64,000 nt of DNA from an uncultured Lachnospiraceae bacterium (GCA_902781215.1 CACZIO010000010.1:1-64000), one strand, 5' to 3'; positions 52,514-62,437 are shown, counted from the stretch's first letter. Numbers and translations: made by a program. Notes: generated by a model not told the origin, from the sequence alone.

Positions 52514-55500
52514 ATGGCGAGATACGTCGGAAAACGAATCGTCCCGAAGCATTGTGGCTATTGGGACAATACCAAAACCTACGAGATGGAAAGCATCGTC
52601 TACGACAGGGCCAGCGGCAACAGCTATATCAGCAGAAAAGCCGTGCCTGCCGGGACGGACATCTCGCAGGAAGAATTCTGGGCGCTGTGCTCGGATTTCA
52701 ATATGCAGATGGATCTGCTGGAGAAACACTTCACGGCGACCGAGCAGCGGATCGTGGCTGATAACGACGCAACGGAAACTGCAATCCGGACAGATAACGA
52801 GGAGACCGAGCAGACGATTCTGGCGGATAATCAGGCTACCCGTGAGCATGTGGATGAAAGCCTCACTGAGACCACGACCGAACTGACCCGTCGGGTTACC
52901 ACTGCGCAGAATGCCATGACCGCCCAGAAAGCCTCCTTCGACGCCACAGCCGAGCAGCTGAATGCCCGTATGGATGAGGTGCTTGCTGCCGGGACCGGTG
53001 ACGGGCAAACGGAGATTCTGGATGCCAGGGTCGATGCGGACGGCAATGCGTATGAAACGCTGGGCGCTCATATCAGGGATATCCTCCCGAAAGCTGAAAC
53101 CGCTGCGGGTAATCTGTTCGAACGGAAAATGGCTGAAAAATACGACGCTGGCATCTTTCGCGGCCAGAGCTATAAGCTGCACGAGGGAAATCTGTACTAC
53201 GCCTATACCGAGTCTACTTTCAGCGGCTGGATCTCTCAGTATGAAGCTCCTGAAAGCATGACCGTCACCGAACTGAAATTCTATATTAAGGCGCGGGAAA
53301 ACCCGATCACCAAGCTGCGTGTCAGTATTGCTGCCGGTGAAAGAACGGACGAGGCGCTTCGATTCCAGGAAGATCTTGATGTCAACATTGAGCCGCAAGA
53401 GGAAGTTCTTTTCAGGTGTACGATTCCGCACATGAATTTGCAGGCCGGAGAGATTATTTTTGTCGGTGTGCAAGCCAATCAGCCCTGTTCTCAGGGCTTT
53501 GGGTATCAGGAGAACAGCGTGACGGTCAGTTGGTACACTATAGGCGGCAATTTCAGACCGTTGGAAAACCACCTGAGTGGCAGCCATAAAAAGCTGTACT
53601 TTGAAATCTCCGGTTTCACAGAAGGGGTGTTTTCAACAGACTATCTGAACGGCATTACCGAAGACCATGAAGAACGCCTCCGGGAAGTGGAAAAATGGGA
53701 AGACCTCGTGGACCAGTTTGACACGGAAGATATCTATATCAATGAGCAGAATCCCTTCCCGGTTCTTCATCCCGAAGAAAGATACAATTATTCCACCTTC
53801 ATCGGCTGGTCCTGTCCTATCGGGCGTCCGACAGATTTCGATACACTGATCTTCTCGATCAAAAACCGCAGTACCGAGAACTACCTTGAAAACGTCCGCT
53901 GTGTTGTGGCGATCGGCGGTAAGGACGGAGAGATCCTTGCTGACGAGGTGATGAGCGATGTGCATATTGCCCCCGGCGAATGGAGAAGGATTGTATTTAC
54001 CTTTTCGAACGTCATAGAAAACGCTGAAGAAAATGAACTGTACGCCGGTTTCTCCTGCGATCAGCATATCGCCTACATGGGCGGTGCTACAGGAACGGTT
54101 CTCCGACCGCCGACGACCACTGATGTGGTCCGGTACAATCCGACTGAAAGCCCTTCATATACCACCATGATGCGGAAGCTGAAGGACTGGACTGCCCTGT
54201 ATGATCCCAACCAGAACAACACCGGCAAGGTTGACTTCATCATTGCCAAGAAGGCCCAGCGTTATGGTTTGGGCGATTTCAGGGAACCGGTCAGAGACCT
54301 GGCTTCTGAAGCGGCGGAGGAAAAGATCGAAGAAGCCATGTCGGAGAAGGCTACGTTTGAACTGCCTCCGAGGATTTCGCTTCCGGATGTATTTCATGCC
54401 GTGGTCGGTGATACCCTGCAGCTGTTCTACCGTGGCATCGTAGAGCATCCGTACCCCTACCGGTACAATATTGAGTTCCGCTGCGACATTGGAAAGAACG
54501 CATCCCGATACTTTGAGGTGACGCCGGAAGCCGCGCAGGTTGGAGATCATACGCTGCGGGTCAATGTCAGGGATCACCTCGATAATATCCTTGCCACCGG
54601 AACAACGATCCTCCGGGTCCATGCTGTTGGCGCGTCACCCGAGATCCGGAAAAATATCCTGTGCGTCGGCGACAGCCTGACCAGCAGCGGTACCTGGTGC
54701 CGGGAAGCGCTCCGAAGGCTTACGGAAGCTGGTGGGACGCCTGCCGGGCATGAGCTTTCCAACATCCGATTCATCGGCACGAAGAAAAATGGTACGTGCG
54801 GATATGAAGGCTATGGCGGATGGACCTGGGCCAGTTACCTGAGCGCTCCGACCGCGACGAAGCTGGGCATGTGGGTGTACTGTTCTCATGATAAGGACAA
54901 CACCGATCAGCACAGCCTCTGGGAGGATGCGTCCGGAAACATCTGGTCTATGGAAACCATCGAATCGACGCGCATCAAATTTACCCGGTATCAGGATCAT
55001 ACCGCGCCGATGCCGATTGGCACGGGCACGCTTCATCATTACCAGAACGCGACCCATACGGCGGACATCGACTACGACGAAACGGTGTACGCCGAAGGAA
55101 ATCCTTTCTGGGACAGTGATGAAGGGCAGGTCAACTTCCGTACCTACTGTGAGCGGAACGGCTTTGACCGGGTGGATTATATGGTGACGCTGCTCTCGTG
55201 GAACGGCATGGCCGCCTCCCACTATTCAAACAGCGAGACCATGATCGCCAACCATGTGACGAATGCTAAGCGGCTCATCCGTATTCTCCACGAGCAGTAT
55301 CCGAATGCCAAGGTGAAGATGATGGGCATTCAGCTGCCTTCCGTCAACGGTGGCACCGGGCACAGCTACGGCGCGAACAGCCAGTACTCCAACTGGTACG
55401 GACTCGTCCGGTCTGTCATGAACATGAACCGGGCCTATCAGGAGATGGCGAACGAGGATGAATTCAGCAGCTATGTGGAGTTCATCAATATCTCCGGCCA

Positions 55501-55663
55501 GTTTGACAGTGAGAATAACATGCCGCGCCAGAGCAAGGCCGTAAACACCCGGAGCAGCGTAACGGAGCAGGTTGGAACCAACGGTGTGCATCCGGCGACG
55601 GAAGGTTACTACCAGATCGGTGATGCCGCCTACCGGGCGCTGGTCCCTGAATTGACTGAGTGA
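52514..55663 (+). CDS. Tail fibre with SGNH/GDSL hydrolase domain
   Basis: A 1049-residue fibre. The N-terminus (about 1-60) resembles carbohydrate-binding/tail attachment modules (KTYEMESIVYDRASGNSYIS). Coiled coil around 75-160 (TEQRIVADNDATETAIRTDN). Middle beta modules follow. From about residue 710 lies an SGNH hydrolase: block I CVGDSLTSSG (Ser near 721), block II-like Gly in FIGTKKNG, Asn in LLSWNGM, and the block V GVHPATEGYYQIG (His near 1025). It should remove acyl groups from cell-surface glycans. Confidence 0.85.
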   Translation: MARYVGKRIVPKHCGYWDNTKTYEMESIVYDRASGNSYISRKAVPAGTDISQEEFWALCSDFNMQMDLLEKHFTATEQRIVADNDATETAIRTDNEETEQTILADNQATREHVDESLTETTTELTRRVTTAQNAMTAQKASFDATAEQLNARMDEVLAAGTGDGQTEILDARVDADGNAYETLGAHIRDILPKAETAAGNLFERKMAEKYDAGIFRGQSYKLHEGNLYYAYTESTFSGWISQYEAPESMTVTELKFYIKARENPITKLRVSIAAGERTDEALRFQEDLDVNIEPQEEVLFRCTIPHMNLQAGEIIFVGVQANQPCSQGFGYQENSVTVSWYTIGGNFRPLENHLSGSHKKLYFEISGFTEGVFSTDYLNGITEDHEERLREVEKWEDLVDQFDTEDIYINEQNPFPVLHPEERYNYSTFIGWSCPIGRPTDFDTLIFSIKNRSTENYLENVRCVVAIGGKDGEILADEVMSDVHIAPGEWRRIVFTFSNVIENAEENELYAGFSCDQHIAYMGGATGTVLRPPTTTDVVRYNPTESPSYTTMMRKLKDWTALYDPNQNNTGKVDFIIAKKAQRYGLGDFREPVRDLASEAAEEKIEEAMSEKATFELPPRISLPDVFHAVVGDTLQLFYRGIVEHPYPYRYNIEFRCDIGKNASRYFEVTPEAAQVGDHTLRVNVRDHLDNILATGTTILRVHAVGASPEIRKNILCVGDSLTSSGTWCREALRRLTEAGGTPAGHELSNIRFIGTKKNGTCGYEGYGGWTWASYLSAPTATKLGMWVYCSHDKDNTDQHSLWEDASGNIWSMETIESTRIKFTRYQDHTAPMPIGTGTLHHYQNATHTADIDYDETVYAEGNPFWDSDEGQVNFRTYCERNGFDRVDYMVTLLSWNGMAASHYSNSETMIANHVTNAKRLIRILHEQYPNAKVKMMGIQLPSVNGGTGHSYGANSQYSNWYGLVRSVMNMNRAYQEMANEDEFSSYVEFINISGQFDSENNMPRQSKAVNTRSSVTEQVGTNGVHPATEGYYQIGDAAYRALVPELTE

Positions 55664-55697
55664 TTACCTGCCGTGTGGATAGAAGGAGGCGGTGCGC

Positions 55698-56108
55698 ATG
55701 GGCCTGAATGAAATCCTGAGCAAGCTGAATCTGGGGTATGTGACAGCGGGAATCGTGATCCTGCTGTCACTGATCCAGATCAGCCCGCTCAAACTGAATC
55801 CGTGGGATAAGCTGCTGGGCTGGTTTGGAAAGAAGCTGAACGGCGCGACGGAAAAGCGGCTGGAAACTGTCGAAAAACAGATCCGGGACATGTGGATCAA
55901 TAACCACCGGCAGACCGTTCTCACCTTTGCGCGGGAGTGCCGGGCCGATATTGAGCACAGTTCCGACGAATGGACCAACGTCCTGAATGTCGCCGAGGAG
56001 TATGAGAAATATGTGATCGAAAACAAGATCACGAACGGTATCATCACCCAGGACACGGTATACCTGCGAAAGCTCTATCAGGAACTGAGCCGGGAACACA
56101 AACTTTGA
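55698..56108 (+). CDS. Membrane-anchored phage protein next to holin
   Basis: A 136-residue protein with an N-terminal membrane segment (YVTAGIVILLSLIQISPL, about 11-28), then a helical part (TEKRLETVEKQIRDMWINN). In lysis modules it often precedes the holin; exact role unknown. ATG 55698 has GGAGG at good distance; GTG 55692 is an alternative. Confidence 0.7.
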   Translation: MGLNEILSKLNLGYVTAGIVILLSLIQISPLKLNPWDKLLGWFGKKLNGATEKRLETVEKQIRDMWINNHRQTVLTFARECRADIEHSSDEWTNVLNVAEEYEKYVIENKITNGIITQDTVYLRKLYQELSREHKL

Positions 56109-56174
56109 CCAGAGGGGCGCGGGCATCCGCGCCTCTTTGCCGTCCGGGCATAAAACGGAGAAATGGAGGATGCT

Positions 56175-56405
56175 ATGAATAAGATTGATTGGACCAGAAA
56201 GCTCACGAGCCGGAAGTTCTGGCTCTCGATCGCGTCCTTTGTCGCCATGCTGCTGGTAGCGCTGGGACAGACCGAGGCAACCGCTACGCAGATCACCTCC
56301 CTGATCATGGCCGGTGCGACCGTGATCGGGTACGTCATCGGCGAGGGTCTGGCGGACGCCGGAAACGCCGGGGCCGGTGATGGACAGGCTGGCGACGAAG
56401 AATAA
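56175..56405 (+). CDS. Holin
   Basis: A 76-residue holin of the phi LC3 type: INWTRKL-like basic start (NKIDWTRKLTSRKFWLS), two hydrophobic segments (IASFVAMLLVALG and ITSLIMAGATVIGYVIGEG), and an acidic tail. GGAGG five bases before ATG 56175. Confidence 0.85.
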   Translation: MNKIDWTRKLTSRKFWLSIASFVAMLLVALGQTEATATQITSLIMAGATVIGYVIGEGLADAGNAGAGDGQAGDEE

Positions 56406-56474
56406 CCGATCGAAAACCCATGCAGGGAGGCGGCAACGTCTCCCTTTCTTTTTGCGCTCCAAGGGAGGATCAAC

Positions 56475-58451
56475 ATGAAATACAATGAGAAAAACAAGCC
56501 ACTGGTCTGTATGATGACGCAGAGCACCTGCTATAAGGGAACACGCAGGTTCACGCCGAAGGGTGTTCTGTGGCACTCGACCGGGGCCAACAATCCCAAT
56601 CTGAAGCGGTACGTTCAGCCGGATGATAACGCTCCAGACCGGGCAGAATGGCTGGCGCGGCTCGGAAAGAATCAATACAGGAACGACTGGAATCATATTG
56701 ACCGGCAGGCCGGGATGAACTTCTGGATCGGGAAACTGGCGGACGGCACGGTGGCTGCGGTGCAGACCATGCCGTGGGATTATCGCCCGTGGGGATGTGG
56801 CAGCGGACCGAATGGCTCCTGCAACAATACGCATATCCAGTTTGAAATTTGTGAGGACGCGCTTTCTGATGCTTCCTATTTCAATGCCTGCTACAAGGAA
56901 GCCTGCGAGGTGACGGCCTACCTATGTAAGATGTTCGGTATCGATCCGAAGGGAACGATCAGCTACAACGGCCTGAAGGTTCCGACAATCATCGATCACA
57001 CCGGCAGCCATGCGCTGGGGCTGGGCAGCAACCACGGAGACATCCAGCACTGGAGCCGGAAGTACGGGAAGACGATGAAAAATGTCCGAAACGACGTGGC
57101 CGCGCTGCTGGCTGATGAGAAGCCGGAAGCACAGCCCATCGTCACCACTCCCGTCACCGACGCCGAGAAAACCATCTGGGATTTCCTTTATGGGAAAATC
57201 GGCAACGCTTATGGCGCAGCCGGGCTGATGGGCAACCTGTATGCAGAATCTGCGCTGCGGCCTACCAATCTTCAGAACACTTTTGAGCAGAAACTTGGCA
57301 TGACCGACGCCGAGTATACGGCTGCCGTGGATGATGGATCGTACACGAATTTCGTGAAGGATTCTGCTGGGTACGGCCTTGCGCAGTGGACGTACTGGTC
57401 CCGGAAGCAGGCGCTGCTTCAGTTCGCTCAGGAAGCCGGGAAATCAATCGGCGATCTGCAGATACAGTTGGATTTCCTTTGGCAGGAGCTTCAGGGATAT
57501 AAATCAGTCCTGGCCACACTCAAGTCTGCTGCCAGCGTCCGGGAGGCTTCCGACGCCGTACTCACCGGGTACGAACGGCCCGCTGATCAGGGTGATGCGG
57601 TACAGGCAAAACGCGCCGGTTTCGGTCAGGGCTATTACGATAAGTACGCCGGGAAGGATGTCGCGGAGCAGCCGGTCAACGCCTGCACGCCGGATGCAGT
57701 GATCGCTGTCGCTGCGGCTCAGATTGGCTATAAGGAAAAGGCGTCCAATTCCTCTCTGGACGATAAGACCGCCAATACAGGATCGGCGAACTTCACGAAG
57801 TATGCCAGCGAGATCGATACCCGGTATCCCAACTGGTACAACGGCAGGAAGAACGGCTATGCCTGGTGCGATGTGTTCGTGGACTGGTGCTTCCTGACTG
57901 CTTTCGGATATGAGAAAGCGCTGGCGCTGCTCTGCCAGCCGGAAAAATCCGCAGGCGCGGGCTGCACCTACTCTTTGCGCTATTACAAGGCAAAGGGCCA
58001 GTTCCATACCAGCGGACCGCAGCCGGGCGATCAGATCTTCTTCGGCACGTCGCTGGACAACGCAACGCACACAGGCATTGTGGAATCCGTGGATAACAAG
58101 CAGGTGCACACCATCGAGGGCAACACCAGCGATCAGGTGGCGCGGAGGAATTATTCCCTCACCAACAGCCGCATCCTCGGTTACGGTCGGCCTGCTTACG
58201 ACGGCGCTCCTGTGGAAACGCCGCAGCCTGTGACGGAGCCTGAAACAGTGCCGTTCCTCGTGCGGGTCTCCATCACGGACCTGAATATCCGCAAAGGTCC
58301 CGGCACCGATTACGCCAAGACCGGACGGTATACCGGCAAAGGTGTATTTACCATCATGGAAGTACGCTCCGGCCAGGGATCTGATTCCGGCTGGGGCCGC
58401 CTGAAGTCCGGTGCGGGCTGGATCTCACTCGATTACGCGACCAGACTATAA
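56475..58451 (+). CDS. Endolysin with amidase, lysozyme-like and CHAP domains
   Basis: A 658-residue endolysin. Residues 20-200: Amidase_2, with LWHSTGANN near 34 and the later zinc His in HTGSHALGLG. Residues 220-360: phage tail-lysozyme-type domain (IWDFLYGKIGNAYGAAGLMG, GYGLAQWTYWSRK). Residues 405-570: CHAP cysteine peptidase, AWCDVFVDWCF near 462 and HTGIVESVD near 535. The end is an SH3 binding domain (SITDLNIRKGPGTDYAKTG). No signal peptide, so release depends on the holin. Confidence 0.9.
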   Translation: MKYNEKNKPLVCMMTQSTCYKGTRRFTPKGVLWHSTGANNPNLKRYVQPDDNAPDRAEWLARLGKNQYRNDWNHIDRQAGMNFWIGKLADGTVAAVQTMPWDYRPWGCGSGPNGSCNNTHIQFEICEDALSDASYFNACYKEACEVTAYLCKMFGIDPKGTISYNGLKVPTIIDHTGSHALGLGSNHGDIQHWSRKYGKTMKNVRNDVAALLADEKPEAQPIVTTPVTDAEKTIWDFLYGKIGNAYGAAGLMGNLYAESALRPTNLQNTFEQKLGMTDAEYTAAVDDGSYTNFVKDSAGYGLAQWTYWSRKQALLQFAQEAGKSIGDLQIQLDFLWQELQGYKSVLATLKSAASVREASDAVLTGYERPADQGDAVQAKRAGFGQGYYDKYAGKDVAEQPVNACTPDAVIAVAAAQIGYKEKASNSSLDDKTANTGSANFTKYASEIDTRYPNWYNGRKNGYAWCDVFVDWCFLTAFGYEKALALLCQPEKSAGAGCTYSLRYYKAKGQFHTSGPQPGDQIFFGTSLDNATHTGIVESVDNKQVHTIEGNTSDQVARRNYSLTNSRILGYGRPAYDGAPVETPQPVTEPETVPFLVRVSITDLNIRKGPGTDYAKTGRYTGKGVFTIMEVRSGQGSDSGWGRLKSGAGWISLDYATRL

Positions 58452-58467
58452 TATCATTTCCTCTGGG

Positions 58468-58511
58468 CCTGTCGGCTGTCCTTCGGGATGGTCGGCAGGC
58501 TCTTTTTTTTT
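58468..58511 (+). terminator. Terminator after the lysis genes
   Basis: GCCTGTCGGCTGTCC, TTCG loop, GGATGGTCGGCAGGC, then nine T. Confidence 0.85.
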
Positions 58512-58520
58512 ATGCGCGGC

Positions 58521-58551
58521 TATAAAATTTGCCGATTTGCAGGCATGGGAT
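58521..58551 (+). promoter_or_regulatory. Repeated phage promoter-like element, copy 4
   Basis: TATAAA (58521-58526), nine bases, TTTGCAGGCATGGGAT, then GGCAG, shared with copy 3. Points to the small gene and recombinases. Confidence 0.65.
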
Positions 58552-58594
58552 GGCAGAGGGATGGACCAGTTCCCTCGGAAGGGAGAACGAGAAT

Positions 58595-58810
58595 ATGCAA
58601 GTGACGAAGATCACGTCCCCGGCTGAAGTGTCTGTGCCTGCTGCCCACCGGCTTACCGAGAAGCAGTTTTATGATGAGATCAATTATCACCGGGCTGAAA
58701 AGCTGACGAAGAAGATGCTGAAAAAGGGCCTCATCACCTCCGATGAATGCGACAGAATTCTTGCTGAAGCCCGCAAAATCTTTGTGCCGTTTTTAGCGGA
58801 AATACTGTGA
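58595..58810 (+). CDS. SHOCT-like small protein ahead of the recombinases
   Basis: A 71-residue protein: VTKITSPAEVSVPAAHRLTE, then YHRAEKLTKKMLKKGLITSD and FVPFLAEIL. The C-terminal half fits the short SHOCT-type helix pair common in small proteins before serine recombinases. Possibly a recombination accessory factor; no evidence beyond position. Confidence 0.6.
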   Translation: MQVTKITSPAEVSVPAAHRLTEKQFYDEINYHRAEKLTKKMLKKGLITSDECDRILAEARKIFVPFLAEIL

Positions 58811-58814
58811 GAAT

Positions 58815-58865
58815 TGAGTTGCTATGTGTCCGGTTTAGAGCGAATATCGGACTGCGAAAGGAGGC
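58815..58865 (+). promoter_or_regulatory. Cassette promoter, copy E (recombinase genes)
   Basis: TTGCTA 58819-58824, 17 bases containing CCGGTTTAGAG, then GAATAT 58842-58847. Clearly related to copies A-D in the cargo array. Confidence 0.6.
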
Positions 58866-58871
58866 GAGACT

Positions 58872-60428
58872 ATGAAATCGATAACGAAAATCGAGCCCGC
58901 AGCGGCCCGGCCTTCGAAGGACAAAACCAGAGTCGCTGCCTACTGCCGGGTCTCAACCGGGATGGATGATCAACTGGTCAGCCTGGAAACACAGAAGAGC
59001 CACTATGAAGACCTGATCGGCTCCAATCCGGACTGGGTGTTCGCAGGCCTCTATTACGACGAAGGCATCAGCGGCACCAGCAAGGAAAAGCGGCCCGCGC
59101 TGCAGAGACTGATTGCGGACTGTGAGGCGGGCAGGATCGACCGGATCTTGACCAAGTCCCTCAGCCGCTTTGCCCGCAACACCACAGACTGCCTGGAACT
59201 GACCCGAAAGCTGCTCGACCTTGGTATCACGATCTTCTTCGAAAAAGAGAACCTCGATACCGGATCAATGGAGTCGGAACTATTGCTCTCCATTATGAGC
59301 AGTCTCGCGGAAAGCGAGTCCGTTTCCATTTCTGAAAACAGCAAATGGGGCGTTCGGCACCGGTTTGAAAACGGGACCTTCAAGATCGGATGTGTGCCTT
59401 ATGGGTACAACGTAAAAGACGGCGAGATGACCATCAATGAGGATGAAGCCAAATGGGTGCGGTGGGTATACGCACAGGCCTTGAAGGGAAAAGCCAGCAA
59501 CGCAATCGCCACCCAGCTTAACGAACTGGGAATTCCATCAAGGCGGAGTGATCACTGGACTTCAACAACGATCCGGGGGATGCTCACGAACGAAAAGTAC
59601 GTCGGAGCCTGTCTTTTCCAGAAAACATACACGGATTTTCGGTTTAAGAGGCATAACAACCACGGCGAACGGGATCAGTACTTCGTCGAAGGCCATCATC
59701 CTGCAATCATTTCTCAGGAAGACTTCGATGCGGTCGGTGCGTTGATGGAGCAGCGTGCTCGGGAGAAAGGGATCAAGAAACGTGATTCCCGGTATATGAA
59801 CAGATACCCATTCACCAAAAAGCTGATTTGCGGAGAATGTGGCGCGACCTTAAAACGCCACATCAATTCAACTGGAAACCTGCGTTACCCGGTCTGGGTG
59901 TGCAAACAGCATCTTGAAAATGTGGACGGTTGTCCCTTGAAGGCCATCCGGGAGAGCGATCTGGAGTATGCGTTCATGACGATGATGAACAAACTGATCT
60001 TTTCACGGAAGGAAGTCCTGCATGCCCTGCTCGACAGCATCCGGGGAGAGACACACAAGAACAACCTGCGCCGGATCGAAGAAATCGACCGGAAGCTGGA
60101 AAAGAATGTGGAACGCGCCCAGACACTGACAACGATTATGACGAAGGGCTACATTGGACCGGCACTCTTCAAAAAGGAAAGCAATGAGCTGGCTGCGGAA
60201 TCAGAGGCGCTGGCGGATGAGAAGGAAAGGCTGATCAAGTCTGTGACAGGGAATGTTCAGCGGACGGATGATCTGAGCGATCTCGTAAGATTTGTCGACA
60301 GGACTGATCCTTCTGATTCCTTTGACGGTGCTCTGGTAGATGAATTTCTGGACCACGCGACCATTCACTCCAGAACAGACATCACCTTCCATTTGAAATG
60401 CGGCCTGAGCCTTTTGGAAAGGATGTGA
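58872..60428 (+). CDS. Large serine recombinase 1
   Basis: A 518-residue site-specific recombinase. The resolvase domain has [13 protein letters not shown] with the catalytic Ser near 21, ISGTSKEKRPALQRL and TKSLSRFARNT. The recombinase domain has GCVPYGYNVKDGEM, and the zinc ribbon is LICGECGATLKRH with CKQHLENVDGCP. A coiled coil near the end (RRIEEIDRKLEKNVERA) controls direction in such enzymes. Strong GGAGG. Part of a three-gene recombinase set. Confidence 0.93.
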   Translation: MKSITKIEPAAARPSKDKTRVAAYCRVSTGMDDQLVSLETQKSHYEDLIGSNPDWVFAGLYYDEGISGTSKEKRPALQRLIADCEAGRIDRILTKSLSRFARNTTDCLELTRKLLDLGITIFFEKENLDTGSMESELLLSIMSSLAESESVSISENSKWGVRHRFENGTFKIGCVPYGYNVKDGEMTINEDEAKWVRWVYAQALKGKASNAIATQLNELGIPSRRSDHWTSTTIRGMLTNEKYVGACLFQKTYTDFRFKRHNNHGERDQYFVEGHHPAIISQEDFDAVGALMEQRAREKGIKKRDSRYMNRYPFTKKLICGECGATLKRHINSTGNLRYPVWVCKQHLENVDGCPLKAIRESDLEYAFMTMMNKLIFSRKEVLHALLDSIRGETHKNNLRRIEEIDRKLEKNVERAQTLTTIMTKGYIGPALFKKESNELAAESEALADEKERLIKSVTGNVQRTDDLSDLVRFVDRTDPSDSFDGALVDEFLDHATIHSRTDITFHLKCGLSLLERM

Positions 60429-60432
60429 CAAA

Positions 60433-60855
60433 GTGAGACAAGGACACACACCATACGGGTACCGGATTAAGGACGGGAAGGCGATTATCTGTCAGGAAGA
60501 GGCAGATCAGGTGCGACGGATATTCGCTGGCTACCTCAGCGGTCTTTCCTTGAAGATGGCTGCTGAAGAAGCCGGGCTGACAATGCAGCACTCCTCAGTA
60601 AAACGCCTGCTGCAGAACAAGCATTATCCCGGTGACGATTTTTACCCGGCAATCATCGACCAGGAAACATTTGATGCAGCAGAGACAGAGCGCCAGCGTC
60701 GTGAAGGAGCACTGGGTCGGGATAATCGCCCTAAGAAAAGACTGTGCCCAAGGGTACCACTGACACGGTTTCGGATGGCAAAGACAGATCAGGTTTTCAG
60801 TGATCCATATGAGCAAGCGCAGTACGTGTACAGCCTGATCGAAAGCGAGGTTTGA
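60433..60855 (+). CDS. Small recombinase-domain protein without catalytic domain
   Basis: A 140-residue protein starting with [20 protein letters not shown], which corresponds to the middle recombinase domain of large serine recombinases (PYGY, then [14 protein letters not shown]). The resolvase domain and zinc ribbon are absent. GTG start four bases after recombinase 1, and its stop is one base from recombinase 2. A DNA-binding helper or directionality partner is likely. It is not a frameshift remnant, as it has its own start and no resolvase remains. Confidence 0.82.
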   Translation: MRQGHTPYGYRIKDGKAIICQEEADQVRRIFAGYLSGLSLKMAAEEAGLTMQHSSVKRLLQNKHYPGDDFYPAIIDQETFDAAETERQRREGALGRDNRPKKRLCPRVPLTRFRMAKTDQVFSDPYEQAQYVYSLIESEV

Positions 60856-60856
60856 A

Positions 60857-62422
60857 ATGGCAACTGTGAGAATGATTCCCGCCACTCCCCGTGGCGGAGG
60901 TAGGAAAAACGAAAGCGAGTCCCATAAGATCCGGGTTGCGGCTTACTGCCGCGTCTCCACGGATACGGATGAGCAGGCAACCAGTTATGAGGCACAGATC
61001 GAGCATTACACCGATTACATCGAAAAACATCCCGGTTGGGAGCTCGCGGGCATCTACGCGGACGACGGAATCTCCGGCACCAACACAAAAAAGCGCGAGG
61101 AATTCAATCGCCTGATCGAAGACTGCATGGCTGGCAAGGTGGATATGGTGGTTACCAAGTCGATCAGCCGCTTTGCCCGGAATACCCTCGACTGCCTGAA
61201 GTACATCCGGCAGCTGAAGGATAAGAATATCGCAGTCTTTTTTGAGAAGGAAGCGATAAACACGCTGGACGCCAAGGGCGAAGTCCTGCTCACCATCATG
61301 GCCTCCCTTGCCCAGCAGGAAAGCCAGAGTCTTTCCCAGAACGTCCGGTTGGGGCTGCAGTACCGCTACCAGCAGGGCAAGGTGCAGGTATGCGCTAACC
61401 GGTTCCTTGGCTACGACAAGGATGAGGATGGCAATTTGGTCATCAACCCGGAAGAAGCCGAGGTGGTGAAGCGGATCTATCGGGAATACCTGGGCGGCAA
61501 AAGCTACTATCAGATCGGGAAGGAGCTCTCCGAAGACGGCATCCGGACGGCAGCGGGCAACGATTACTGGCTGGCAAGCACCCTGAAGAAAATCCTGACG
61601 AACGAGAAATACATTGGCGATGCGCTTTTGCAGAAGACCGTCACCACGGACTTCCTTAATAAGAAGCGGGTCGTCAATAAGGGCATCGTCCCGCAGTACT
61701 ATGTGGAAGGAAGCCACGAAGCCATCATACCTCGTGAGCTCTTCATGCAGGTGCAGGAGGAAATGGTGCGCCGGGCGAGGCTCAAGACTGGCTCCGGAAA
61801 CCGGCGCGTATACAGCGGAAAGTATGCACTTTCGAGTACAATCTACTGCGCCCACTGCGGCGACATTTTCCAGCGGACCCAGTGGTTCATCCGGGATGAA
61901 CGGTTACCGGTCTGGCGGTGCGCATGCAGGTTGAACCGGAAGAAAAGCAAAATCGACTGCCCTTCGCGGACCCTTTACGAATCGGACCTTCATGCTGCGG
62001 TGGTCCAAGCCATCAATCAGGTGATCGCCCAGAAGGACGATTTGATGCCAGGACTTAAGATCGCCATTGAGAAGGCACTCGGTTCCGGTAACGGTACGAG
62101 GGTGGCTGAGATCGATGCCCAGCTTGAGGATCTGGAAAAGGAACTACTCAAACGGGCAAACTCCAAACAGGACTACACCGACATTCTTGAGCAGCTCGAT
62201 ACTATGCGGGACGCGAAGCAGGAGCTTCTTCTGGAGGACGCCAACAACGCAGGCGTCCAGCGGCATCTTAGTGAAATCGAGACTTTTCTGGAAACCCAGC
62301 AGACGGATATTGAGGAATACGACGAGGATCTTGCCCGGAGGCTGCTTGAGCGGGTGACGGTCTACGACGACCACCTCACCTTTGAATTTAAATCCGGCAT
62401 CGAGATCGACATTGCCATGTGA
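60857..62422 (+). CDS. Large serine recombinase 2
   Basis: A 521-residue recombinase. [14 protein letters not shown] has the catalytic Ser near 33. [15 protein letters not shown] and [11 protein letters not shown] continue the domain. Zinc ribbon: [14 protein letters not shown] with the later [15 protein letters not shown]. Coiled coil near 405-470. It differs substantially from recombinase 1, so the two are not a recent duplication. Followed by a terminator. Confidence 0.93.
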   Translation: MATVRMIPATPRGGGRKNESESHKIRVAAYCRVSTDTDEQATSYEAQIEHYTDYIEKHPGWELAGIYADDGISGTNTKKREEFNRLIEDCMAGKVDMVVTKSISRFARNTLDCLKYIRQLKDKNIAVFFEKEAINTLDAKGEVLLTIMASLAQQESQSLSQNVRLGLQYRYQQGKVQVCANRFLGYDKDEDGNLVINPEEAEVVKRIYREYLGGKSYYQIGKELSEDGIRTAAGNDYWLASTLKKILTNEKYIGDALLQKTVTTDFLNKKRVVNKGIVPQYYVEGSHEAIIPRELFMQVQEEMVRRARLKTGSGNRRVYSGKYALSSTIYCAHCGDIFQRTQWFIRDERLPVWRCACRLNRKKSKIDCPSRTLYESDLHAAVVQAINQVIAQKDDLMPGLKIAIEKALGSGNGTRVAEIDAQLEDLEKELLKRANSKQDYTDILEQLDTMRDAKQELLLEDANNAGVQRHLSEIETFLETQQTDIEEYDEDLARRLLERVTVYDDHLTFEFKSGIEIDIAM

Positions 62423-62437
62423 CAGCATCACCGGATC

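Noticed and set aside
60433..60855. Small recombinase gene as a frameshifted fragment of a large recombinase
   Set aside because: It has its own start and stop, is tightly spaced to both neighbours, and no resolvase or zinc-ribbon remnants are found around it.
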